The position numbers and the translations under genes were made by a program. The notes under the pieces were generated by a model. The model had not been told where the DNA came from, searched no databases, and worked only from the letters and a program-made list of their open reading frames with translations. Positions 1-6,381 of a stretch of 6,381 nt of DNA are shown one piece after another. Within the stretch, counting starts at the first letter, position 1. Every line of letters starts with the position of its first letter. Location of the stretch: assembly GCA_002408105.1 (NCBI GenBank), contig DHQM01000066.1, forward strand, positions 442 to 6,822, read 5' to 3'. The DNA comes from Gammaproteobacteria bacterium UBA5338. Its GTDB lineage: Bacteria > Pseudomonadota > Gammaproteobacteria > Pseudomonadales > UBA5862.

Positions 1-2060
1 GCGCGAATCCAATCGAGCTTGCTCTCCGGAGACTGGCGGGCATGCCAGGTTGGGACGCCCAGCCGTTCGGCGATGGCGGCCACAGTTGCGGGTTCGTCAC
101 CACTGAGAAGTGCGACCTCCAAGCCTTGGTCAAGCAGCCCCTGCACGGCGGACTCAGCGGACGGTCGCAGTGACTCCACCAGACCCAGCCAACCACAGCA
201 CTCTCCATTGACGGCGACACCAATCCACTTCATGCCACCTTCATCAGGCACGGCGGCCGTCACACCCAGCTCGCCCAGAACGGTTGGGGGAGCGACGAGC
301 ACATCGTTGCCGGACTCGGTCCGGAGCCGCATTCCACCACCCGCGAGCTGGGTGAGGTCGCGCACTTCGGGCAAGGCCAAACGGCGCTGCGCCGCACCTG
401 CACGCACCCCGCTTGCGACCGGATGCTGTGAGCCGGACTCAATGGCCGCAGCCAGTGCGAGCAGCTCAGATTCGGAGCGCAGTCCCAGTCGACGAATGCT
501 GTGGAGTTGGGGTGTGGTTGAGGTCAGGGTGCCAGTCTTGTCGAACACCACCAGTCCAATGGCGGGCAGCGTCTCGATGAGGCGGTCCGAAATTGCCAGC
601 AGGCCCGCACGTTGCAGCACCTGGTGGGCTGCAGTAAGGGCGGTGGGTGTAGCAAGCGAAAGTGCGCAGGGGCAGGTCACCACCAGCACCGACAGGGTGA
701 TCCAAAACGCATCTTCAGGAGCCCAGTGCAACCAAAGGCCATAGACAGCACCAGCCAGCAGCAGGACTCCGCCGACGAACCAGGTGGCAACTTGGTCGGA
801 CCAGCGAGCAGCGCGCGGTTTGCCTGCCTGGGCGCGCGCGCTGAGGGCGCTCAAGACCGCGTGACGCGATGCATCGGACGCGCGCACCACTTCCACGTCG
901 AGTGGCTGGTCCAAATTCACCGAACCACTGACGACCGCTGACCCGGGCGCCTTGGCGACGGGTTCGGCCTCTCCATTCAGTAGCGACTCATCCACGGTGC
1001 TGGTTCCGCTCAGCACATGGGCGTCACAGGCGATCATTTCTCCAGCAGCGATCTGCAGCCGATCCCCTGGCACCACGGCGGATAGGGGCACGCTGCGGGG
1101 AAGCCCGCCCTCGACCTGGGTCACCATTCTGGGCATGCGCTGACCCGCTCCCAGGGTTGCACGCAGGGCTCGGGCGCGCACCTGTGCCTCGAGCCAGCGG
1201 CCGAGCAGTAGGAAAAAAGTGAACATGACCACCGAGTCGAAATACACCTCGGGGCCATGCACAAAGGTCGACCAGCAACTCGCGAGGTAGGCCAGTCCAA
1301 TGGCCAGGGACACAGGAACGTCCATGGTCAAGTGGCGGTTGCGCAGCCCCGCGGCTGCACCCACGAAAAAGGGCCGAGCGGCGATGGCCACCACCGGTGT
1401 CGTGACGACCAATGCGGCCCACCGCAACAACTGCAGGTAGGCGTCGTTGCCGGTTTCTCCGGCCCCGAGGTAAATGCCAAGGGCATACATCATGACCTGC
1501 ATCATTCCAAGCCCGGCGATGCCGAGCCCGATCAAAAGTTGCCGCCGCTCTTTGTCATTGAGTTGTTCCTCCTGGCGGGCGCTGTAGGGGTAAGCGCGGT
1601 AGCCAAGGGCCGCCAAACGCTCGAACAGCCGACTGAGGGGAAGGCGTTGCGGGTTCCATTCCAAGGTCAGGGTGCGCGCGTCGTAGTGGACCTGAACTTG
1701 TGACACGCCGGGCTCGGTCGCCAGGTCCTGTTCGATCAACCAGGCACAGGCCGCGCAGCGCAGTCCCTCGGCAAGCAGTTTGATGCGTCTGAATCCGTCC
1801 GTGGTCGTGGTACTGATCTGGGTGAGCACTTCGGGGTTGTCCGATTCTGACCACCGCGCGCGTTCGGTCTCAGTGGCCGCCTCTGGACGGGTCGCCATCG
1901 AGTCGCGAAAACGGTAGTACGCGGACCAGCCGCCGGTCGAAATGGCAGAGGCCGCAGCAGCGCAGCCTGCGCAGCACATGGACCGGTGTTGTCCATCGAT
2001 CTCAACTGCAAACCGCGTGCTCGGGTGAACCGGCTCCCCGCAATGAAAGCAGTCAGCCAT
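1..2060 (-). CDS. ccoI: CcoI/FixI copper-translocating P1B-type ATPase (3' end outside window)
   Basis: CcoI exports cytoplasmic Cu(I) across the inner membrane for the CuB site of CcoN. The frame is open without a stop from the ATG at 2060 to base 1, giving 686 codons; the C-terminus (hinge GDGxND and last two helices) is missing. Domains in order: a cysteine metal-binding segment (C4, C7, then CCAGC at 29-33, as in the ATPase-cat_bd family); an HMA domain (90-158) with CAAC at 102-105; helices near 175-198, 209-228, 244-266 and 272-290; an actuator domain (about 300-405); helices at 424-444 and 451-472 with the copper motif CPC at 463-465; the phosphorylation site DKTGT at 507-511; a nucleotide-domain HP pair at 546-547 (SQHP); and SGD at 653-655. 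The odd point is that the actuator loop reads NGE (362-364) where TGE is usual. No strong ribosome site is visible before the ATG, consistent with coupling to ccoH. Confidence 0.96.
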   Translation of the reverse strand, partial: MADCFHCGEPVHPSTRFAVEIDGQHRSMCCAGCAAAASAISTGGWSAYYRFRDSMATRPEAATETERARWSESDNPEVLTQISTTTTDGFRRIKLLAEGLRCAACAWLIEQDLATEPGVSQVQVHYDARTLTLEWNPQRLPLSRLFERLAALGYRAYPYSARQEEQLNDKERRQLLIGLGIAGLGMMQVMMYALGIYLGAGETGNDAYLQLLRWAALVVTTPVVAIAARPFFVGAAAGLRNRHLTMDVPVSLAIGLAYLASCWSTFVHGPEVYFDSVVMFTFFLLLGRWLEAQVRARALRATLGAGQRMPRMVTQVEGGLPRSVPLSAVVPGDRLQIAAGEMIACDAHVLSGTSTVDESLLNGEAEPVAKAPGSAVVSGSVNLDQPLDVEVVRASDASRHAVLSALSARAQAGKPRAARWSDQVATWFVGGVLLLAGAVYGLWLHWAPEDAFWITLSVLVVTCPCALSLATPTALTAAHQVLQRAGLLAISDRLIETLPAIGLVVFDKTGTLTSTTPQLHSIRRLGLRSESELLALAAAIESGSQHPVASGVRAGAAQRRLALPEVRDLTQLAGGGMRLRTESGNDVLVAPPTVLGELGVTAAVPDEGGMKWIGVAVNGECCGWLGLVESLRPSAESAVQGLLDQGLEVALLSGDEPATVAAIAERLGVPTWHARQSPESKLDWIR

Positions 2061-2580
2061 CAAGGTTCGGCCCGGGCCTTGCCGGAGCGATCAAAGATGG
2101 TTGATTGGCAAGGTCGAGTTCAAGGCGTGCATCCAAAAGCCAGACATGGTCGGGGGGGTACAGGCGGATGTGCCGGCGCCCTTGGGGTGGACTGGCGTCA
2201 ACTGGCGCGGCGTAGGTGGTTTCACCCGTGCGCTGAAGTTGCCATCGGCGGTCTTGTGCCGCCAGCGTGGGGTGGTTGAGCTCAAGTTCGAGATGCCCTG
2301 GCCAAGTGGGCGGGCGCCCATCCAGGGTGACCACCAACTGGTTCACGTCCGACAGCCAGTGCAACGAAGCACGCAGGTGCGCAGCGCCGGCTGCGCGTTG
2401 TTGGGCCAGTTGCTCGTTGATCATTCGGCCGGCTTTGTAGTAATCGGATCGCACCAAGGAATCCTTGGTTGTCAGCGCAAAACTCAACAGCACCGTGCCA
2501 ACGACCACCGAGCTTGCAGGAATCGAGATCACGAACCAAGGCCAGAATTGCCGGTACCAAGGCTTGGTGTGGTGTTCCAT
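2053..2580 (-). CDS. ccoH: CcoH/FixH, cbb3 oxidase assembly membrane protein
   Basis: CcoH is a small bitopic membrane protein needed for a stable cbb3 complex; in studied species it contacts the assembling subunits. The protein is 175 residues. It begins with a short cytoplasmic segment ending in PWYRQFWPWF. One membrane helix spans about 15-37 (FVISIPASSVVVGTVLLSFA). Next is the family signature SDYYKAGRMINEQLAQ (45-60), and then a periplasmic beta-rich domain. I chose the ATG at 2580: GGAG (mRNA sense, 2592-2589) is 8 bases upstream and the protein starts just before the conserved KPWYRQFWPW. The same frame is open up to a GTG at 2643, but that start would overlap the ccoG end and add 21 residues of non-conserved look. 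The stop overlaps the ccoI start by 8 bases. Confidence 0.93.
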   Translation of the reverse strand: MEHHTKPWYRQFWPWFVISIPASSVVVGTVLLSFALTTKDSLVRSDYYKAGRMINEQLAQQRAAGAAHLRASLHWLSDVNQLVVTLDGRPPTWPGHLELELNHPTLAAQDRRWQLQRTGETTYAAPVDASPPQGRRHIRLYPPDHVWLLDARLELDLANQPSLIAPARPGPNLDG

Positions 2581-2588
2581 AGCATGGG

Positions 2589-2592
2589 CTCC
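2589..2592 (-). promoter_or_regulatory. Ribosome binding site of ccoH (decides start)
   Basis: GGAG on the mRNA strand lies 8 bases before the ATG at 2580, in the 25-base gap after the ccoG stop. It favours this start over the in-frame GTG at 2643. Confidence 0.65.
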
Positions 2593-2605
2593 GCGCTGGG
2601 CGTGC

Positions 2606-4018
2606 TTATCGGGGCAGGGGCGCAATGAAACGGCTGGGTTCACTGACCCGCTGCGGCTTGTCTTCGAGGGTTTCTACCTGAAATGTGACTTTCGAGCTTC
2701 CAGGGACCACCCCGGTGGGCGGCACGGCCAGGCGGACCGGTACCGACGCGGCCTCTCCTCCGGCGACCTCCACTTCCTGAGGGCCGCGCAGCTGCAGTTG
2801 ATCAATGCCTTCGGCAGAAACCCGATACCGGTGGGGCTGCTGGTCCATGTTTAGAATCTCGAGGCGATAGGTGTTTTCGATCCAGCCGTCCACTCCGGTT
2901 TCATACAACCGGCTGCGGTCACGAATGATGTCGAGTTCGAGCGGCACGCGACTCCAGAGTCCGTAGGCGAGCATGGCACACATTCCGAGTACCACAGCGG
3001 CGTAGCCGAGTGGGCGAGGCCGCAGAAGTTTAGTGGTACCACCATTGAGTGCCCGAAGGGTGGTATAGCGGATCAGGCCGCGCGGGTATCCCATTTTGTC
3101 CATGATCTCGTTGCAGCCATCGATGCACAACGCACAGCCAATGCATTCGTACTGAAGGCCATTGCGGATGTCGATGCCGGTTGGACACACCTGTACGCAG
3201 ACCCTGCAGTCGATGCAGTCTCCAAGTCCCTCTGCCCGGTGGTCCGCAGACCGCTTTCGTGGTCCCCGAGGTTCGCCTCGGTTGGGGTCATAGGAGACGA
3301 TCAGGGTGTCTTGGTCGAACATAGCGGACTGAAACCGCGCGTAGGGACACATGTATTTGCAGACCTGCTCGCGCATCCATCCGGCGTTGATGTACGTCGC
3401 CAGGGTGAAAAACAGCGTCCACGCATAGGCAATCAGCGGCGCGTTGGCGGTCAGCAGATCAAGCAGCAAGGCCCGGATGGGGGTGAAGTAACCGACAAAA
3501 GTAAGGCCAGTCCAAAAAGCGACGCCAATCCAGAGCACGTGCTTGGTGCCTTTGCGAAGGGCTTTGTCGGTGGACCAGGGCGCCGCATCGAGCTTCATGC
3601 GTTGAATGCGAGAGCCCTCTGTCAGCTGCTCAGCCCACATGAAAATGGCCGTCCAAACTGTCTGGGGACAGGTGTAGCCACACCAGATGCGTCCGAGCCA
3701 ATTGGTCACCATGAAAAGGCCCATGGCGGCGATGATCAGCACCCAGGCCAAGAACATGAAATCCTGGGGCCAGAACACCCAGTCGAAGATGTAGAACTTG
3801 CGGGCTGGCAGGTCCCAAAGGATGGCTTGACGGCCATCCCAACTGATCCAAGGCGTGATGAAATACGCCATCAGCAGGGGCCAGCCAGTGAACAGCCGAA
3901 TTTTCTGGTACAGGCCCTCTACGTGCCTGGCGTAGATCTTCTCGCGCTTTTCGTAGAGGTTGAGCTCTTGCGAATCGTCGATCGTTCGGGTGGGGACGAG
4001 GTCCGGTTCAGGTTTCAA
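2606..4018 (-). CDS. ccoG: CcoG/FixG/RdxA membrane polyferredoxin (cupric reductase, cbb3 assembly), TTG start
   Basis: CcoG is an inner-membrane iron-sulfur protein. In Rhodobacter it reduces Cu(II) to Cu(I), feeding copper to cbb3 oxidase assembly; the role here is inferred by family. The protein is 470 residues. The conserved N-terminal YEKREKIY is at 22-29. Membrane helices lie near 43-59, 86-107, 160-178 and 193-211, with another at 336-355. Two CxxxCP motifs sit next to helices: CGYTCP (113-118) and CKYMCP (220-225). Two [4Fe-4S] ferredoxin motifs follow: cysteines 268/271/274/278 (last followed by Pro) and 292/295/298/302. The C-terminal third (about 360-465) is the Ig-like FixG_C domain. 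The start is TTG at 4018: an in-frame TAG lies 9 bases upstream, the next Met is residue 50 inside the conserved region, and AGGA is 7 bases upstream. ccoH begins 25 bases downstream. Confidence 0.97.
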   Translation of the reverse strand: MKPEPDLVPTRTIDDSQELNLYEKREKIYARHVEGLYQKIRLFTGWPLLMAYFITPWISWDGRQAILWDLPARKFYIFDWVFWPQDFMFLAWVLIIAAMGLFMVTNWLGRIWCGYTCPQTVWTAIFMWAEQLTEGSRIQRMKLDAAPWSTDKALRKGTKHVLWIGVAFWTGLTFVGYFTPIRALLLDLLTANAPLIAYAWTLFFTLATYINAGWMREQVCKYMCPYARFQSAMFDQDTLIVSYDPNRGEPRGPRKRSADHRAEGLGDCIDCRVCVQVCPTGIDIRNGLQYECIGCALCIDGCNEIMDKMGYPRGLIRYTTLRALNGGTTKLLRPRPLGYAAVVLGMCAMLAYGLWSRVPLELDIIRDRSRLYETGVDGWIENTYRLEILNMDQQPHRYRVSAEGIDQLQLRGPQEVEVAGGEAASVPVRLAVPPTGVVPGSSKVTFQVETLEDKPQRVSEPSRFIAPLPR

Positions 4019-4025
4019 GGGTGCG

Positions 4026-4029
4026 TCCT
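4026..4029 (-). promoter_or_regulatory. Ribosome binding site of ccoG (supports TTG start)
   Basis: On the mRNA strand AGGA stands 7 bases before the TTG at 4018, inside the 47-base ccoP-ccoG gap (4019-4065), the largest gap in the window. It overlaps the in-frame TAG that rules out any earlier start. I see no clear promoter in this gap and no stem followed by a T tract. Confidence 0.75.
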
Positions 4030-4065
4030 ACACATCCGGCGGTGTGGGCCAGTTCAGGGGTGGCT

Positions 4066-4962
4066 TCACGGGGATGACTGCCCACTTGCTTCGTTCAGGC
4101 TGTAGACGTAGGCAGCGACAATGCGCACGCGCTCGTGGCCCAGCTGGTCGGCAAAAGCAGGCATTTGCCCCTGACGGCCAGCACGCACGCTGTGCGCAAT
4201 TTCAGCGCGAGACCCACCGTACAGCCAGGCGGCATCGGTCAGGTTGGGTGAGCCGAGCGCTGGGTTGCCTTTGGCATCGGGGCCATGACAAGCCGCACAG
4301 GTACTGGCGAACACCTCTGCGCCCGCTTGCGCGAGCTGGGGGTCGGCGTCCCGGCCACTGACTTGCAACACGTACTCGGTTACCTGCTTGATGGCTTCAT
4401 CACCGAGTGCTGGCCCCCAAGCGGGCATCTGGGCTTGGCGACCGTGCAAAATGGAAGCCTCAATGGCCTGGGGTTGTCCCCCCCAGATCCACTCCGCATC
4501 GGTGAGGTTCGGGAAGCCGTAGCTGCCGGTGGCCGCTGAACCATGACATACTGAGCAGTTGGTTGCGAACAGACGCTGTCCCATTTTGAGGGCCTGCGGT
4601 TCAGACTGCAGCTGTTCGACGGACATCTGCCCGTAGCGGTCGAAAATCGGTTGGTACTTGGCCTCGGCACGTGCCACCTCCTGCTCCCACTGGCCGGTCG
4701 AACTCCAGCCGAGGAGGCCTTTGAAGTTTCCGAGCCCTGGGTAAAAAATCAGGTACAGGATCGCAAACAGAAGGGTGCCCAAGAACATGAGGTACCACCA
4801 GTAGGGGAGGGGGTTGTCGAGCTCCTGAATTCCGTCCCACTCGTGGCCGGTGGTTGCACCCTCCCCTTTGGCTATCTTCCGGTTGGCTTGGAGCAGCCAC
4901 CAAGACCCAAGGATATTGATGGCGACCAATGCGATGATCCACAGGCTCCAGAATGAACTCAT
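4066..4962 (-). CDS. ccoP: Cytochrome cbb3 oxidase subunit III CcoP, di-heme cytochrome c
   Basis: CcoP is the di-heme cytochrome c that accepts electrons from soluble cytochrome c or the bc1 complex and passes them to CcoO. At 298 residues it is the longer form with two N-terminal membrane helices, about 4-25 and 54-76 (YWWYLMFLGTLLFAILYLIF). A cytoplasmic loop lies between them; GIQELDNPLPYWW before helix 2 is a family signature. Two tandem periplasmic cytochrome c domains follow. The first has CSVCH at 136-140 and probable axial M179 (QMPAW). The second has CAACH at 222-226 and probable axial M267 (QMPAF). The two domains share an obvious internal repeat (PNLTDA.W..GG, then GRQ.QMPA). The ATG at 4962 overlaps the ccoQ stop by 4 bases. 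AGGAG (mRNA sense, 4978-4974) lies 11 bases upstream inside ccoQ, a rather long spacing. Both heme sites look intact. Confidence 0.98.
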   Translation of the reverse strand: MSSFWSLWIIALVAINILGSWWLLQANRKIAKGEGATTGHEWDGIQELDNPLPYWWYLMFLGTLLFAILYLIFYPGLGNFKGLLGWSSTGQWEQEVARAEAKYQPIFDRYGQMSVEQLQSEPQALKMGQRLFATNCSVCHGSAATGSYGFPNLTDAEWIWGGQPQAIEASILHGRQAQMPAWGPALGDEAIKQVTEYVLQVSGRDADPQLAQAGAEVFASTCAACHGPDAKGNPALGSPNLTDAAWLYGGSRAEIAHSVRAGRQGQMPAFADQLGHERVRIVAAYVYSLNEASGQSSP

Positions 4963-5141
4963 GGGTTGTTATGCTCCTGTCTCGACTCTTGGCTTGGCGA
5001 CATGTTGTCTTCGTCGAACGGGAGCAGCTCAGCCTCCCGAAAGCCGGATTTTCGTTTGGGGCTATAGGCCCAAACACAGACTGCCAGAAAGGCGATGGTC
5101 ACGATCAGGGTCCCGATCCCTTGCCATCCGCTCGTTTCCAT
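4959..5141 (-). CDS. ccoQ: Cytochrome cbb3 oxidase small subunit CcoQ
   Basis: CcoQ is a small single-helix subunit (60 residues here) that in studied species stabilises the association of CcoP with the CcoNO core. One membrane helix is visible at about residues 8-26 (IGTLIVTIAFLAVCVWAYS). A basic stretch follows (PKRKSGFR, 28-35), placing the C-terminus in the cytoplasm. Next comes the acidic ELLPFDEDN (38-46), which resembles the conserved end of many CcoQ/FixQ proteins. After it is a polar tail of about 14 residues rich in Ser, Gln, Glu and Asn. The ATG at 5141 has a good ribosome site, GAGGA, 7 bases upstream. The gene sits 19 bases after ccoO, and its stop overlaps the ccoP start as ATGA. 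Sequence conservation in this family is low, so position and topology carry much of the call. Confidence 0.93.
   Translation of the reverse strand: METSGWQGIGTLIVTIAFLAVCVWAYSPKRKSGFREAELLPFDEDNMSPSQESRQEHNNP
4974..4978 (-). promoter_or_regulatory. Probable ribosome binding site of ccoP inside ccoQ
   Basis: AGGAG on the mRNA strand lies 11 bases before the ccoP ATG, within the last codons of ccoQ. The spacing is longer than usual; the ATGA overlap suggests re-initiation by ribosomes leaving ccoQ also contributes. Confidence 0.55.
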
Positions 5142-5148
5142 TGTGGAA

Positions 5149-5153
5149 TCCTC
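5149..5153 (-). promoter_or_regulatory. Ribosome binding site of ccoQ
   Basis: GAGGA on the mRNA strand lies 7 bases before the ccoQ ATG, within the 19-base gap after ccoO. This is the best Shine-Dalgarno match in the cluster and supports the short 60-residue gene as real. Confidence 0.75.
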
Positions 5154-5160
5154 GCTGGGG

Positions 5161-5760
5161 TCAGTTCAATACAGTGCCAAGTTGCTGCAGGTAAGCGACC
5201 AGTGCATCGGCTTCAGAACGGTCCCTGAGCGCGTCTGGAGCCGCTTCGAGGTCGGCGTCGGCGTAGGGCACTCCAAGCGCGCGCATCGCAGCCATTTTGG
5301 CAGTGATTCCATCTGGGTTTAGGCTGCGCTCGAACAACCACGGAAACGAAGGCATGTTGGACTCAGGGACGACATCCCTGGGGTTGTACAGATGTGCCCT
5401 GTGCCAGTCGTCGCTGTAACGTCCTCCGACCCGAGCAAGATCCGGCCCCGTACGCTTAGATCCCCACAAAAACGGGTGTTCGTAGACGTGCTCGCCTGCC
5501 ACCGTGTAGTGGCCATAGCGCTCGGTTTCGGCCCGGAAGGGTCGAATCATCTGGGTGTGACAGACATGACAGCCCTCGCGGATGTAAATGTCCCGCCCCT
5601 CCAGCTCCAATGCGGAAAGCGGTTCCAGGCCGTCCACTGCCTCGGTGGTGCTATTGAGGAAAAACAGTGGCGGGATTTCGGCCAGGCCACCAAAGCTGAT
5701 CACCACTGCGATCAACACGATCATGATCCCGATGTTGTTTTCAATGAAGTCGTGTTTCAT
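5161..5760 (-). CDS. ccoO: Cytochrome cbb3 oxidase subunit II CcoO, mono-heme cytochrome c
   Basis: CcoO is the membrane-anchored mono-heme cytochrome c that passes electrons from CcoP to CcoN; its heme domain is periplasmic. The protein is 199 residues, normal for the family. It has an N-terminal membrane anchor at about residues 9-35 ([20 protein letters not shown]). The heme-binding CHVCH is at 64-68, followed by TQMIRPFR, typical of CcoO. The probable axial methionine is M136 in SNMPSFPW. The ATG at 5760 gives the conserved short cytoplasmic start MKHDFIENN. Its ribosome site is weak: only a run of six G (mRNA sense, 5774-5769) lies 8 bases upstream, so translation may depend partly on ribosomes finishing ccoN 24 bases before. 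ccoQ follows after 19 bases. No key residue appears to be missing. Confidence 0.98.
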   Translation of the reverse strand: MKHDFIENNIGIMIVLIAVVISFGGLAEIPPLFFLNSTTEAVDGLEPLSALELEGRDIYIREGCHVCHTQMIRPFRAETERYGHYTVAGEHVYEHPFLWGSKRTGPDLARVGGRYSDDWHRAHLYNPRDVVPESNMPSFPWLFERSLNPDGITAKMAAMRALGVPYADADLEAAPDALRDRSEADALVAYLQQLGTVLN

Positions 5761-5784
5761 GCCAAGGACCCCCCAGGTCGGTGT

Positions 5785-6381
5785 TCAGGCGCTTTGCAGC
5801 GCGGCTTCGGGCTCTTCCTCGACCCGCGACCGGGTGGTTTGCCAGACGTTGTACGCCATCACAAACATGCCCGCCAAAAAGATGAAGCCGCCCAGAAAGC
5901 GCACGATGTAGCCTGGATAGCTTGCCTCCACTGCCTGTACAAAGCTGTAGGTGAGGGTTCCGTCGGTGTTGACAGCGCGCCACATGAGCCCTTGCATGAT
6001 TCCGTTCACCCACATCGACGCGATGTAGAGGACCGTACCAATGGTCGACATCCAAAAGTGCACATTGATCAGAGGCACGCTGAACATCTCGCCCTGGCGT
6101 TTTCCGAACAGGATGGGGATCAAGTGATAGAGCGAGCCGATGGAAATCATGGCCACCCACCCCAGGGCGCCAGCGTGCACGTGGCCGATGGTCCAGTCGG
6201 TGTCATGGGAAAGGGCGTTGACGGTTTTGATCGACATCATCGGGCCCTCAAAGGTCGACATGCCATAAAACGACAGCGACACAATGAGAAACTTGATGAT
6301 GGGATCGGTGCGCAGCTTCTCCCAGGCGCCGGAGAGGGTCATGATGCCGTTGATCATGCCGCCCCAGGACGGCGCCAGCAG
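5785..6381 (-). CDS. ccoN: Cytochrome cbb3 oxidase catalytic subunit I CcoN (C-terminal part; 5' end outside window)
   Basis: This is the catalytic subunit of the C-type heme-copper oxidase, an inner-membrane protein that reduces O2 to water and pumps protons. The window holds 198 codons plus a TGA stop; the frame stays open to base 6381, so the Met at 6357 is internal and the true start is off the right edge. About four membrane helices are visible. The motif [15 protein letters not shown] (around 6204-6160) holds the two histidines (codons 6183-6181 and 6177-6175) that in this family ligand heme b3 and low-spin heme b. The upstream segment STFEGPMMS has the conserved Glu near the active site. 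The CuB histidines and the cross-linked Tyr would lie in the missing part. The protein ends in a short Glu-rich cytoplasmic tail ([12 protein letters not shown]). ccoO starts 24 bases downstream. The family assignment is very secure. Confidence 0.97.
   Translation of the reverse strand: MLAPSWGGMINGIMTLSGAWEKLRTDPIIKFLIVSLSFYGMSTFEGPMMSIKTVNALSHDTDWTIGHVHAGALGWVAMISIGSLYHLIPILFGKRQGEMFSVPLINVHFWMSTIGTVLYIASMWVNGIMQGLMWRAVNTDGTLTYSFVQAVEASYPGYIVRFLGGFIFLAGMFVMAYNVWQTTRSRVEEEPEAALQSA

Noticed and set aside
19..744. Plus-strand open frame (241 codons) opposite ccoI
   Set aside because: The product is a low-complexity Ser/Pro/Ala/Arg-rich shadow, while the minus strand encodes the CPC and DKTGT motifs of CcoI in one unbroken frame.
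260..2011. Several short minus-strand open frames in the ccoI region, suggesting a broken gene
   Set aside because: They are in other frames. The real ccoI frame is continuous from 2060 to base 1; it merely lacks a stop inside the window, so there is no frameshift or pseudogene.
2581..2643. Longer ccoH starting from GTG at 2643
   Set aside because: The added 21 residues have no family look, the start would overlap the ccoG end, and the ATG at 2580 has a well-spaced GGAG.
2798..2805. TTGATCAA palindrome resembling FNR half-sites
   Set aside because: It lies inside ccoG, lacks the 4-base spacer of the FNR consensus (TTGAT-N4-ATCAA) and has no gene start nearby.
4031..4046. Possible hairpin in the ccoP-ccoG gap
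   Set aside because: On the mRNA strand only about 4 base pairs form (CACA/TGTG) around a mismatch, with no T tract; too weak for a terminator.
3239..4105. Long plus-strand open frame (288 codons) opposite ccoG
   Set aside because: It lies antisense to the unmistakable ccoG frame, its product has no recognisable motif or membrane segment, and long antisense frames are expected in GC-rich genes with biased third positions.

Overview
The window is a GC-rich bacterial segment read entirely on the minus strand. It carries most of a cytochrome cbb3 (heme-copper, C-type) terminal oxidase operon in the order ccoN (3' part) - ccoO - ccoQ - ccoP - ccoG - ccoH - ccoI (5' part), transcribed from the right end to the left end. 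The presence of ccoQ, a two-helix CcoP, and ccoGHI directly behind ccoNOQP points to a Pseudomonadota, most likely a beta- or gammaproteobacterium. I cannot place the genus from sequence alone.

Layout in transcription order: the last 198 codons of ccoN (6381-5785) carry the two-histidine heme b3/heme b motif. ccoO (5760-5161) encodes the membrane-anchored mono-heme cytochrome c. ccoQ (5141-4959) encodes a one-helix small subunit. ccoP (4962-4066) encodes the di-heme cytochrome c. After a 47-base gap come ccoG (4018-2606, TTG start), a membrane polyferredoxin; ccoH (2580-2053), a one-helix assembly factor; and ccoI (2060 to beyond base 1), a copper-exporting P1B-ATPase. Gaps between genes are 19-47 bases. 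ccoQ/ccoP overlap by 4 bases (ATGA) and ccoH/ccoI by 8, so one polycistronic unit with translational coupling is likely. No stretch longer than 50 bases lacks a gene.

How they work together: CcoN, CcoO and CcoP form the oxidase, with electrons passing from the c-hemes of CcoP/CcoO to heme b and the heme b3-CuB site of CcoN, where O2 is reduced. CcoQ stabilises the complex. CcoG, CcoH and CcoI serve assembly: CcoG is a cupric reductase and CcoI delivers Cu(I) for the CuB site. The operon promoter (often FNR/Anr controlled) would lie upstream of ccoN beyond the right edge, and the 3' end of ccoI, any ccoS and the terminator lie beyond the left edge.

I found no mobile element, RNA gene, CRISPR array or undescribed system. 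The window is a well-known respiratory module. The points most worth a second look are an Asn in place of Thr in the actuator TGE motif of CcoI, and the TTG start of ccoG.
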